From contig OX465117.1 of the NCBI GenBank assembly GCA_949987565.1, forward strand, positions 6,510,621 through 6,574,620: a stretch of 64,000 bases of DNA, read 5' to 3'. The DNA is from Luidia sarsii (Eukaryota > Echinodermata > Asteroidea > Paxillosida > Luidiidae). Position 1 is the first letter of the stretch, and each line of letters begins with the position of its first letter. Below, one piece after another: positions 51,532-61,579 of the stretch. The notes beneath the pieces are model-generated. The model saw only the letters and a list, made by a program, of their open reading frames with translations, did not search any database and was not told the DNA's origin. Made by a program: the position numbers and the translations under genes.

Positions 51532-54500
51532 GATTATCAAATCATCATACTATGTTCGATTTAAGATTTTTCAAAGCTGATGCATAGGTGTTCTCCAGGT
51601 CTGTTAGCAGGCTAAGTTTTAGCTTTGTCAAGTGAATAATGAATGAGATATTAACGAGTAAAGTGTATTTTTCTTTACAGTTGCTCTCCGCCGACTGACT
51701 GTTGTGTACTGCTGTATGCACACACAAGCTGCCTAGCTGACAGAGGTTGGTTCTCTTTGCTTGATCATCAAATCATCATACTATGTTCGATTTCAGATTT
51801 TTCAAAGCTGATGCATAGGTGTTCTCGAGGTCTGTTAGCAGGCTAAGTTTTAGCTTTGTCAAGTGAATAATGAATGAGATATTAACGAGCAAAGTGTATT
51901 TTTCTTTACAGTTGCTCTCCGCCGACTGACTGTTGTGTACTGCTGTATGCACACACAAGCTGCCTACCTGACAGAGGTTGGTTCTCTTTGCTTGATCATC
52001 AAATCATCATACTATGTTCGATTTAAGATTTTTCAAAGCTGATGCATAGGTGTTCTCCAGGTCTGTTAGCAGGCTAAGTTTTAGCTTTGTCAAGTGAATA
52101 ATGAATGAGATATTAACGAGCACAGTGTATTTTTCTTTACAGTTGCTCTCCGCCGACTGACTGTTGTGTACTGCTGTATGCACACACAAGCTGCCTACCT
52201 GACAGAGGTTGGTTCTCTTTGCTTGATCATCAAATCATCATACTATGTTCGATTTAAGATTTTTCAAAGCTGATGCATAGGTGTTCTCCAGGTCTGTTAG
52301 CAGGCTAAGTTTTAGCTTTCTCAAGTGAATAATGAATGAGATATTAACGAGCAAAGGGTATTTTTCTTTACAGTTGCTCGCCGCCGTCTAACTGTTGTGT
52401 ACTGCTGTATGCACACACAAGCTGCCTACCTGACAGAGGTTGGTTCTCTTTGCTTGATCATCAAATCATCATACTATGTTCGATCTCAGATTTTTCAAAG
52501 CTGATGCATAGGTGTTCTCCAGGTCTGTTTGCAGGCTAAGTTTTAGCTTTGTCATGAGAATAATGAATGAGATATTAACGAGCAAAGTATATTTTTCTTT
52601 GCAGGTGCTCGCCGCCGTCTAACTGTTGTGTACTGCTGTATGCACACACAAGCTGCCTAGCTGACAGAGGTTGGTTCTCTTTGCTTGATCATCAAATCAT
52701 CATACTATGTTCGATTTAAGATTTTTCAAAGCTGATGCATAGGTGTTCTCCAGGTCTGTTAGCAGGCTAAGTTTTAGCTTTGTCAAGTGAATAATAAATG
52801 AGATATTAACGAGCAAAGTGTATTTTTCTTTACAGGTGCTCGCCGCCGTCTAACTGTTGTGTACTGCTGTATGCACACACAAGCTGCCTAGCTGACAGAG
52901 GTTGGTTCTCTTTGCTTGATCATCAAATCATCATACTATGTTCGATTTAAGATTTTTCAAAGCTGATGCATAGGTGTTCTCCAGCTCTGTTAGCAGGCTA
53001 AGTTTTAGCTTTGTCAAGTGAATAATGAATGAGATATTAACGAGCAAAGTGTATTTTTCTTTGCAGTTTCTCTCCGCCGACTGACTGTTGGGTACTGCTG
53101 TTTGCACACACAAGCTGCCTACCTGACAGAGGTTGGTTATCTTTGCTTGATCATCAAATCATCATACTATGTTCGATTTAAGATTTTTCAAAACTGATGC
53201 ATAGGTGTTCTCCAGGTCTGTTATCAGGCTAAGTTTTAGCTTTGTCAAGTGAATAATGAATGAGATATTAACGAGCAAAGTGTTTTTTTCTTTGCAGTTT
53301 CTCTCCGCCGACTGACTGTTGTGTACTGCTGTATGCATACAAAAGCTGCCTACCTGACAAAGGTTGGTTCTTTTTGCTTGATCATCAAATCATCATACTA
53401 TGTTCGATTTAAGATTTTTCAAAACTGATGCATAGGTGTTCTCCAGGTCTGTTAGCAGGCTAAGTTTTAGCTTTGTCAAGTGAATAATGAATGAGATATT
53501 AACGAGCAAAGTGTATTTTTCTTTCCAGTTTCTCTCCGCCGACTGACTGTTGGGTACTACTGTTTGCACACCCAAGCTGCCTACCTGACAGAGGTTGGTT
53601 ATCTTTGCTTGATCATCAAATCATCATACTATGTTCGATTTAAGATTTTTCAAAGCTGATGCATAGGTGTTCTCCAGGTCTGTTAGCAGGCTAAGTTTTA
53701 GCTTTCTCAAGTGAATAATGAATGAGATATTAACGAGCAAAGTATATTTTTCTTTGCAGGTGCTCGCCGCCGTCTAACTGTTGTGTACTGCTGTATGCAC
53801 ACACAAGCTGCCTAGCTGACAGAGGTTGGTTCTCTTTGCTTGATCATCAAATCATCATACTATGTTCGATTTAAGATTTTTCAAAGCTGATGCATAGGTG
53901 TTCTCCAGCTCTGTTAGCAGGCTAAGTTTTAGCTTTGTCAAGTGAATAATGAATGAGATATTAACGAGCAAAGTGTATTTTTCTTTGCAGTTTCTCTCCG
54001 CCGACTGACTGTTGGGTACTGCTGTTTGCACACACAAGCTGCCTACCTGACAGAGGTTGGTTATCTTTGCTTGATCATCAAATCATCATACTATGTTCGA
54101 TTTAAGATTTTTCAAAACTGATGCATAGGTGTTCTCCAGGTCTGTTATCAGGCTAAGTTTTAGCTTTGTCAAGTGAATAATGAATGAGATATTAACGAGC
54201 AAAGTGTTTTTTTCTTTGCTGTTTCTCTCCGCCGACTGACTGTTGTGTACTGCTGTATGCATACAAAAGCTGCCTACCTGACAGAGGTTGGTTCTCTTTG
54301 CTTGATCATCAAATCATCATACTATGTTCGATTTAAGATTTTTCAAAACTGATGCATAGGTGTTCTCCAGGTCTGTTAGCAGGCTAAGTTTTAGCTTTGT
54401 CAAGTGAATAATGAATGAGATATTAACGAGCAAAGTGTATTTTTCTTTCCAGTTTCTCTCCGCCGACTGACTGTTGGGTACTGCTGTTTGCACACACAAG

Positions 54501-56768
54501 CTGCCTACCTGACAGAGGTTGGTTATCTTTGCTTGATCATCAAATCATCATACTATGTTCGATTTAAGATTTTTCAAAGCTGATGCATAGGTGTTCTCCA
54601 GGTCTGTTAGCAGGCTAAGTTTTAGCTTTCTCAAGTGAATAATGAATGAGATATTAACGAGCAAAGGGTATTTTTCTTTACAGTTGCTCGCCGCCGTCTA
54701 ACTGTTGTGTACTGCTGTATGCACACACAAGCTGCCTAGCTGACAGAGGTTGGTTCTCTTTGCTTGATCATCAAATCATCATACTATGTTCGATCTCAGA
54801 TTTTTCAAAGCTGATGCATAGGTGTTCTCCAGGTCTGTTTGCAGGCTAAGTTTTAGCTTTGTCATGAGAATAATGAATGAGATATTAACGAGCAAAGTAT
54901 ATTTTTCTTTGCAGGTGCTCGCCGCCGTCTAACTGTTGTGTACTGCTGTATGCACACACAAGCTGCCTAGCTGACAGAGGTTGGTTCTCTTTGCTTGATC
55001 ATCAAATCATCATACTATGTTCGATTTAAGATTTTTCAAAGCTGATGCATAGGTGTTCTCCAGGTCTGTTAGCAGGCTAAGTTTTAGCTTTGTCAAGTGA
55101 ATAATAAATGAGATATTAACGAGCAAAGTGTATTTTTCTTTGCAGGTGCTCGCCGCCGTCTAACTGTTGTGTACTGCTGTATGCACACACAAGCTGCCTA
55201 GCTGACAGAGGTTGGTTCTCTTTGCTTGATCATCAAATCATCATACTATGTTCGATTTAAGATTTTTCAAAGCTGATGCATAGGTGTTCTCCAGCTCTGT
55301 TAGCAGGCTAAGTTTTAGCTTTGTCAAGTGAATAATGAATGAGATATTAACGAGCAAAGTGTATTTTTCTTTGCAGTTTCTCTCCGCCGACTGACTGTTG
55401 GGTACTGCTGTTTGCACACACAAGCTGCCTACCTGACAGAGGTTGGTTATCTTTGCTTGATCATCAAATCATCATACTATGTTCGATTTAAGATTTTTCA
55501 AAACTGATGCATAGGTGTTCTCCAGGTCTGTTATCAGGCTAAGTTTTAGCTTTGTCAAGTGAATAATGAATGAGATATTAACGAGCAAAGTGTTTTTTTC
55601 TTTGCAGTTTCTCTCCGCCGACTGACTGTTGTGTACTGCTGTATGCATACAAAAGCTGCCTACCTGACAGAGGTTGGTTCTCTTTGCTTGATCATAAAAT
55701 CTTCATACTATGTTCGATTTCAGATTTTTCAAAGCTGATGCATAGGTGTTCTCCAGGTCTGTTTGCAGATTAAGTTTTAGCTTTGTCAAAAGAATAATGA
55801 ATGAGATATTAACGAGCAAAGTGTATTTTTCTTTGCAGTTTCTCTCCGCCGACTGACTGTTGTGTACTGCTGTATGCACACACAAGCTGCCTACCTGACA
55901 GAGGTTGGTTCTCTTTGCTTAATCATCAAATCATCATACTATGTTCGATTTAAGATTTTTCAAAGCTGATGCATAGGTGTTCTCCAGGTCTGTTATCAGG
56001 CTACGTTTTAGCATTGTCAAGTGAATAATGAATGAGATATTAACGAGCAAAGTGTATTTTTCTTTGCAGTTTCTCTCCGCCGTCTGCCTGTTGTGTACTG
56101 CTGTATGCTCACACAAGCTGCCGACCTGACAGAGGTTGGTTCTCTTTGCTTGATAATAAAATCATCATACTATGTTCGATTTCAGATTTTTCAAAGCTGA
56201 TGCATAGGTGTTCTCCAGGTCTGTTAGCAGGCTAAGTTTTAGCTTTGTCAAGTGAATAATGAATGAGATATTAACGAGCAAAGGGTATTTTTCTTTACAG
56301 TTGCTCTAAGCCGTCTCACTGCTGTGTACTGCTGTATGCACACACAAGCTGCCTAGCTGACAGAGGTTGGTTCTCTTTGCTTGATCATAAAATCCTTATA
56401 CTATGTTCGATCTCAGATTTTTCAAAGCTGATGCATAGGTGTTCTCCAGGTCTGTTTGCAGGCTAAGTTTTAGCTTTGTCATGAGAATAATGAATGAGAT
56501 ATTAACGGGCAAATTATATTTTTCTTTGCAGGTGCTCGCCGCCGTCTAACTGTTGTGTACTGCTGTATGCAGACACAAGCTGCCTACCTGACAGAGATTG
56601 GTTCTCTTTGCATGATCATCAAATCATCATACTATGTTTGATTTCAGATTATCCAACGCTGATGCATAGGTGTTTTCTAGGCCTGTTTGCAGACAAAGTT
56701 TTAGCTTTGTCAAAAGGATAATGAATGAGATATTAACGAGCAAAGTGTATTTTTCTTTACAGTTGCTC
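51532..56768 (+). repeat. Second 231-bp satellite array (22 full monomers)
   Basis: Part of segmental-duplication copy 2. Full monomers start at 51565 and every 231 bp after that; a truncated unit at 56647-56768 corresponds to 50125-50246. No length change is seen in any unit. The unit near 55723 (tttgcagatt, gtcaaaagaat) is the extra monomer not found in copy 1. Confidence 0.95.
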
Positions 56769-57373
56769 AAAGGGTCTAACTGAATATACAAAGGTTCGGG
56801 CCATCCTGTCTTTTTAATACTGATAGATAGGTTTTCTCAAGGAGAGTTGGCAGACTAATTTTTTAGGTTCGTCAAGATTATAATGAAGGAGATCTGAACT
56901 TGCAAAGTGTATTTTTCTTCCCAGGTTCTCTCTGCCGACTGACTGTTGTGTACTGGTATGTGCACAGACAAGCTGCCTAGCTGATAGAGGTTAGTTCTCT
57001 TTGCTTGGTCAGCAGTTCATCTTACTATGTTCTATTTCAGATTTGTTTAATACTGATTGATAGGTTTTCCCCAGGCCTGTTAGCAGACCAAGTTTTAGCT
57101 CCGTCAATATTATATTGAAGGAGATATTAACTTGCAATTAAAAAAGGTGTATTTTTCTTTACAGGTACTCTCTGCCGACTGACTGTTGTGTCCTGGTGTG
57201 TGCACAGACACGCTGCCTAGCTGACAGAGGTTAGTTTTTTTTGCTTGAACATATATTCATCTTACTATGTTCGATTTCAGGTTTTTTTAATACGGAAAGA
57301 TACGTTTTCTCCAGGCCTGTTAGCAGACCAAGTTTTAGCTTTGTAAAGATAATAATGAAGGAGCTATTAACTT
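56769..57373 (+). repeat. Diverged monomers, second copy
   Basis: Duplicate of 50247-50851 at an offset of 6522 bp, with no difference noticed by eye, including the ttgcaattaaaaaagg insertion and the GTTAGT donor-like words. Confidence 0.9.
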
Positions 57374-57617
57374 GACCGTCAGTTTCTATTCTATAGTCAA
57401 CGGGTCTCACTGGATAATCAAAGATAGGGTGGTCATCCTCTCAGACCTGTTCGGTCCAAATATACTCATGGATACGCTTGAAAGCGTCGGGTGAATAGGG
57501 GCGAGTTGTTTAGATTTGCACCTGTATAGCTATTTGCGTGGTAGCTTGGTGCGAAAAGGGGGCGAGTTACTTACGTTTGCTTTTACGCAGGTATTTGTGA
57601 AGAAAAGTTAAACGGGC

Positions 57618-57905
57618 ATGGGAAATCCTTGGCCTCTCTATACTCCACCGAGAAGAAAAAAGATTGTTCAAGTTCATCGTCTGCCTCTATCCTTGTCATC
57701 TTCCCTGTATGTTCTAGGGGATTGGCCATTCAATCAGACCTGTTCGGTTTCAGGAAACGCGAAGACAAGGGTGACAAGATTGTACAAGAGACCCGTCCGC
57801 CTCTATTTTACTCAAAGGGTCTCACTGAATATTCAAAAGGTTGGGGGCCATCCTGTCTTTTTAATACTGATAGATAGGTTTTCTCAAGGCCAGTTAGCAG
57901 ACTAA
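57618..57905 (+). CDS. Small conserved ORF of composite unit C2 (95 aa, uncharacterised)
   Basis: Translates identically to the C1 ORF, as expected from the recent segmental duplication, so it adds no independent evidence for coding. Same GGGCATGGG start context. Basic middle region (KTRVTRLYKRPVRLYF). Function unknown. Confidence 0.25.
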   Translation: MGNPWPLYTPPRRKKIVQVHRLPLSLSSSLYVLGDWPFNQTCSVSGNAKTRVTRLYKRPVRLYFTQRVSLNIQKVGGHPVFLILIDRFSQGQLAD

Positions 57906-57945
57906 TTTTTAGGTTCGTCAAGATTATAATGAAGGAGATCTGAAC

Positions 57946-58152
57946 TTGCTAAGTGTATTTTTGCTTTCCAGGTACTCTCTGCCGACTTACTGTTGTGTAC
58001 TGGTCTTGGCACAGACAAGCTGCCTAGCTGACAGACGTTGGTTCTCTTTGCTTGAACATATATTCATCTTACTATGCTCGATTTCAGATTTTTTAATACT
58101 GATAGATAGTTTTTCTCCAGGCCTGTTAGCAGACCACGTTTTAGCTTTGTAA
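57946..58152 (+). CDS. 68-aa ORF in diverged monomer of C2 (monomer plus-frame)
   Basis: The frame reads across the pyrimidine tract and the monomer core: YSLPTYCCVLVLAQTSCLAD, then a stretch with FSLLEHIFILLCSISDFLILID. The 231-bp satellite reads SPPTDCCVLLYAHTSCL.D in the same frame. The high Leu/Ile content gives a hydrophobic middle (about residues 30-50) that could mimic a membrane segment. The pyrimidine tract inside the ORF argues that this is not a translated exon as it stands. Probably fortuitous or ancestral coding. Confidence 0.15.
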   Translation: MLSVFLLSRYSLPTYCCVLVLAQTSCLADRRWFSLLEHIFILLCSISDFLILIDSFSPGLLADHVLAL

Positions 58153-58425
58153 AGATAATAATGAAGGAGCTATATTAACTTGACCGTCAGTTTCTATTCT
58201 ATAGTCAACGGGTCTCACTGGATATTCAAAGATAGGGTGGTCATCCTCTCAGACCCGTTCGGTCCAAATATAGTCATGGATATGCTTGAAAGCGTCGGGT
58301 GAATAGGGGCGAGTTGTTTAGATTTACACCTGTATAGCTATTTGCGTGGTAGCTTGGTGCGAAAAGGGGGCAAGTTACTTACGTTTGCTTTTACTCAGGT
58401 ATTTATGAAGGAAAGTTAAACGGGC

Positions 58426-58638
58426 ATGGGAAATCCTTGGCCTCTCTATACTCCACGGAGAAGAAAAATGATTGTTCTATGGGATTGGCCATTCAGTCAG
58501 ACATGTGCGGTTTCAGGAAACGCGAAGACAAGGGTGACAAGATTGTACAAGAGACCCGTCCGCCTCTATTTTACTCAAAGGGTCTCACTGAAAATTCAAA
58601 GGTTGGGGCCATCCTGTCTTTTGAATACTGATAGATAG
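58426..58638 (+). CDS. Truncated version of the small composite ORF in C3 (70 aa)
   Basis: Starts MGNPWPLYTPRRRKM. The 45-bp loss removes 15 residues in frame, but a later 2-bp deletion shifts the frame and ends the protein in LLNTDR. The basic core KTRVTRLYKRPVRLYF is kept. The disrupted C-terminus argues against strong constraint on the 95-aa product. Confidence 0.15.
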   Translation: MGNPWPLYTPRRRKMIVLWDWPFSQTCAVSGNAKTRVTRLYKRPVRLYFTQRVSLKIQRLGPSCLLNTDR

Positions 58639-58695
58639 GCCAGTTAGCAGGCTAATTTTTAGGTTCGTCAAGATTATAATGAAGGAGATCTGAAC

Positions 58696-58887
58696 TTGCA
58701 AAGTGTATTTTTGCTTTCCAGGTACTCTCTGCCGACTTACTGTTGTGTACTGGTCTGGGCACGGACAAGCTGCCTAGCTGACAGACGTTGGTTCTCTTTG
58801 CTTGAACATATATTCATCTTACTATGCTCGATTTCAGATTTTTTAATACTGATAGATAGGTTTTCTCCAGGCCTGTTAGCAGACTAA
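58696..58887 (+). CDS. 63-aa ORF in diverged monomer of C3
   Basis: Same plus-frame as 57946-58152, starting MQSVFLLSRYSLPTYCC. It ends at GLLAD because this copy has gactaag where C2 has gaccacg. Uncharacterised and probably not a real gene. Confidence 0.12.
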   Translation: MQSVFLLSRYSLPTYCCVLVWARTSCLADRRWFSLLEHIFILLCSISDFLILIDRFSPGLLAD

Positions 58888-59172
58888 GTTTTAGCTTTGT
58901 AAAGATAATAATGAAGGAGCTATTAACTTGACCGCCAGTTTCTATTCTATAGTCAACGGGTCTCACTGGATATTCAAAGATAGGGTGGTCATCCTCTCAG
59001 ACCTGTTCGGTCCAAATATAGTCATGGATACGCTTGAAAGCGTCGGGTGAATAGGGGCGAGTTGTTTAGATTGCACCTGTATAGTTATTTGCGTGGTAGC
59101 TTGGTGCGAAAAGGGGGCGAGTTACTTACGTTTGCTTTTACGCAGGTATTTGTGAAGGAAAGTTAAACGGGC

Positions 59173-59460
59173 ATGGGAAATCCTTGGCCTCTCTATACTC
59201 CACCGAGAAGAAAAATGATTGTTCAAGTTAATCGTCTGCCTCTATCCTTGTCATCTTCCCTGTATGTTCTAGGGGATTGGCCATTCAGTCAGACCTGTTC
59301 GGTTTCAGGAAACGCGAAGACAAGGGTGACAAGATTGTACAAGAGACCCGTCCGCCTCTATTTTACTCAAAGGGTCTCACTGAATATTCAAAAGGTTGGG
59401 GGCCATCCTGTCTTTTTAATACTGATAGATAGGTTTTCTCAAGGCCAGTTAGCAGACTAA
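59173..59460 (+). CDS. Small conserved ORF of composite unit C4 (95 aa, uncharacterised)
   Basis: Same length as the C1/C2 ORFs, with a few replacements near residues 15-20 (K to M, H to N) and N to S near 39. The start context is conserved. Replacements are not obviously outnumbered by silent changes, so there is no sign of purifying selection by eye. Function unknown. Confidence 0.22.
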   Translation: MGNPWPLYTPPRRKMIVQVNRLPLSLSSSLYVLGDWPFSQTCSVSGNAKTRVTRLYKRPVRLYFTQRVSLNIQKVGGHPVFLILIDRFSQGQLAD

Positions 59461-59500
59461 TTTTTAGGTTCGTCAAGATTATAATGAAGGAGATCTGAAC

Positions 59501-59707
59501 TTGCTAAGTGTATTTTTGCTTTCCAGGTACTCTCTGCCGACTTACTGTTGTGTACTGGTCTTGGCACAGACAAGCTGCCTAGCTGACAGACGTTGGTTCT
59601 CTTTGCTTGAACATATATTCATCTTACTATGCTCGATTTCAGATTTTTTAATACTGATAGATAGTTTTTCTCCAGGCCTGTTAGCAGACCACGTTTTAGC
59701 TTTGTAA
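59501..59707 (+). CDS. 68-aa ORF in diverged monomer of C4
   Basis: Identical in translation to the ORF at 57946-58152. See that entry; the same doubts apply. Confidence 0.13.
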   Translation: MLSVFLLSRYSLPTYCCVLVLAQTSCLADRRWFSLLEHIFILLCSISDFLILIDSFSPGLLADHVLAL

Positions 59708-59736
59708 AGATAATAATGAAGGAGCTATATTAACTT

Positions 59737-60543
59737 GACCGTCAGTTTCTATTCTATAGTCAACGGGTCTCACTGGATATTCAAAGATAGGGTGGTCATC
59801 CTCTCAGACCTGTTCGGTCCAAATATAGTCATGGATACGCTTGAAAGCGTCGGGTGAATAGGGGCGAGTTGTTTAGATTGCACCTGTATAGCTATTTGCG
59901 TTGTAGCTTGGTGCGAAAAGGGGGCGAGTTACTTACGTTTGCTTTTACGCAGGTATTTGTGAAGAAAAGTTAAACGGGCATGGGAAATCCTTGGCCTCTC
60001 TATACTCCGCCGAGAAGAAAAAAGATTGTTCGAGTTCATCGTCTGCCTCTATCCTTGTCATCTTCCCTGTATGTTCTAGGGGATTGGCCATTCAGTCAGA
60101 CCTGTTCGGTTTCAGGAAACGCAAAGACAAGGGTGACAAGATTGTACAAGAGACCCGTCCGCCTCTATTTTACTCAAAGGGTCTCACTGAATATTCAAAA
60201 GGTTGGGGGCCATCCTGTCTTTTTAATACTGATAGATAGGTTTTCTCAAGGCCAGTTAGCAGACTAATTTTTAGGTTCGTCAAGATTATAATGAAGGAGA
60301 TCTGAACTTGCTAAGTGTATTTTTGCTTTCCAGGTACTCTCAGCCGACTTACTGTTGTGTACTGGTCTTGGCACAGACAAGCTGCCTAGCTGACAGAGGT
60401 TAGTATTTTTTGCTTGGACATATATTCATCTTACTATGCTCGATTTCAGATTTTTTAATACTGATAGATACGTTTTCTCCAGGCCTGTTAGCAGACCACG
60501 TTTTAGCTTTGTAAAGATAATAATGAAGGAGCTATATTAACTT
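59737..60543 (+). repeat. Composite repeat unit C5 (807 bp, subfamily A)
   Basis: Complete unit. Its monomer part carries gacagaggttagtattttttgcttgg, closer to the diverged monomers at 50700 than to C2/C4 (gacagacgttggttctc). It is thus a mosaic of two unit types and suggests exchange among units. Confidence 0.92.
59980..60267 (+). CDS. Small conserved ORF of composite unit C5 (95 aa, uncharacterised)
   Basis: Full-length 95-aa version with R replacing Q near residue 18. Same start context and same basic core. Function unknown; the conservation may simply reflect the youth of the duplications. Confidence 0.22.
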   Translation: MGNPWPLYTPPRRKKIVRVHRLPLSLSSSLYVLGDWPFSQTCSVSGNAKTRVTRLYKRPVRLYFTQRVSLNIQKVGGHPVFLILIDRFSQGQLAD

Positions 60544-60951
60544 GACCGTCAGTTTCTATTCTATAGTCAACGGGTCTCACTGGATATTCAAAGATAGGGT
60601 GGTCATCCTCTCAGACCCGTTCGGTCCAAATATACTCATGGATACGCTTGAAAGCGTCGGGTGAATAGGGGCGAGTTGTTTAGATTTACACCTGTATAGC
60701 TATTTGCGTGGTAGCTTGGTGCGAAAAGGGGGCAAGTTACTTACGTTTGCTTTTACTCAGGTATTTTTGAAGGAAAGTTAAACGGGCATGGGAAATCCTT
60801 GGCCTCTCTATACTCCACCGAGAAGAAAAATGATTGTTCTAGGGGATTGGCCATTCAGTCAGACCTGTGCGGTTTCAGGAAACGCGAAGACAAGGGTGAC
60901 AAGATTGTACAAGAGACCCGTCCGCCTCTATTTTACTCAAAGGGTCTCACT
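60544..60951 (+). repeat. Composite repeat unit C6 (subfamily B, truncated by retrotransposon junction)
   Basis: Matches C3 in lacking the 45-bp segment and in its ggggcaag, ttttactcagg and gtgcggtttc variants. Identity to other units stops inside agggtctcact at 60951, where the others continue gaatattcaaa and this one continues cacggacttcag. Confidence 0.92.
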
Positions 60952-61579
60952 CACGGACTTCAGTCTCCTGAAGAGGAGTTGCAGTACCCGTAGTACCTCC
61001 AATAAGCCCCCAGGTGTGTCGAGGACCAATCATCGTACAAGACGGGGATGTAAGAGTGGAAATCGCCGTAAAAACCAACACGGCCTACGTATTCGTGTCA
61101 TCACTGGAAATCCGATTCCCTCTGCTGAGCGTCTACATCATCGTAACTTTGTCCGTACACCAGCATGTCCTCGCCCTTTTCATCTCAATATAATCTGTGC
61201 CACCATCACCGATCGTGAGCAGGGGAAATATGCATCATTTTGCATGTTAAATGCACGTTCCCTGCGAAATAAATCCGCCGAATTTCAGGAATTTGTGTCT
61301 GAATATCAATTTGACCTTGTTGGAGTGTGTGAAACATGTCTTACGTCATCAGATGATGCGGTCATTGCTGACTTAGTCCCAAACGGTTATACCTTCAAAA
61401 ACATTCCTAGAAAACTCGACAAGCGTGGTGGTGGAGTTGGCTTACTCTTCCGCAACGAATTTTACATCTCCATCTCCAATTCTTCCAACTTTCAAACATT
61501 TGAGGTTCTGTCTGCCACATTGACCTCCTCCAACACCAGTATTGACTTGGTACTCATCTACCGTCCTCCCGGCTCCTAA
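60788..61579 (+). pseudogene. Composite-leader/endonuclease fusion ORF of a non-LTR retrotransposon (263 aa, ends at a premature stop)
   Basis: Residues 1-54 come from composite unit C6. From about residue 55 the frame enters retrotransposon coding sequence without a break. Residues 70-130 are basic (RTRRGCKSGNRRKN) and precede an APE-type endonuclease domain. Its landmarks are NARSL at 155-159 (catalytic Asn motif), VCETCL near 180-185 (metal-binding Glu), GGGVGLLFR at 214-222 and LIYRPP near 256-261. The stop TAA at 61577-61579 falls in the middle of the domain, and homologous sequence continues in the same frame behind it. The product as written would lack the catalytic Asp and His region. 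Whether the composite-derived start belongs to the element or is accidental is open. Confidence 0.75.

Larger units (their letters stand above)
51532..58053 (+). repeat. Segmental tandem duplication, copy 2 (6522 bp)
   Basis: Offset from copy 1 is 6291 bp up to the monomer near 55720 and 6522 bp (one monomer more) after it. The right edge is where composite sequence continues normally past ttgcttga into acatatattc at about 58053. The two copies look nearly identical by eye. Both join the same short stretch, gttggttctctttgcttga, which is shared by satellite and composite units; this is the likely crossover site. Confidence 0.92.
57374..58181 (+). repeat. Composite repeat unit C2 (808 bp, complete, subfamily A)
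   Basis: Duplicate of C1 that continues past the duplication junction, so this is the first complete unit. Order: about 430 bp of non-satellite sequence, then about 1.5 diverged monomers. The second monomer part ends gctatattaactt just before the next unit's gaccgtcag. It carries the 45-bp segment caagttcatcg...ctgtatgtt that C3 and C6 lack. Confidence 0.92.
58182..58929 (+). repeat. Composite repeat unit C3 (748 bp, subfamily B)
   Basis: Shares with C6 the loss of the 45-bp segment, the cagacccgttcgg, ggggcaagttac, tttactcagg and gtgcggtttcagg variants, and atttacacc. It also has private deletions: 11 bp (ttttctcaagg, near 58639), 2 bp near 58598-58606, and a shorter gctattaac end. These deletions and the 45-bp loss account for the length difference from the roughly 808-bp units. 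Confidence 0.9.
58930..59736 (+). repeat. Composite repeat unit C4 (807 bp, subfamily A)
   Basis: Complete unit with the 45-bp segment (caagttaatcg variant). Like C5 it has gtttagattgcacc where C1/C2 have gatttgcacc. Distinct single-base marks: gaccgccag at its start and tatagttatttgcg. Confidence 0.92.
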
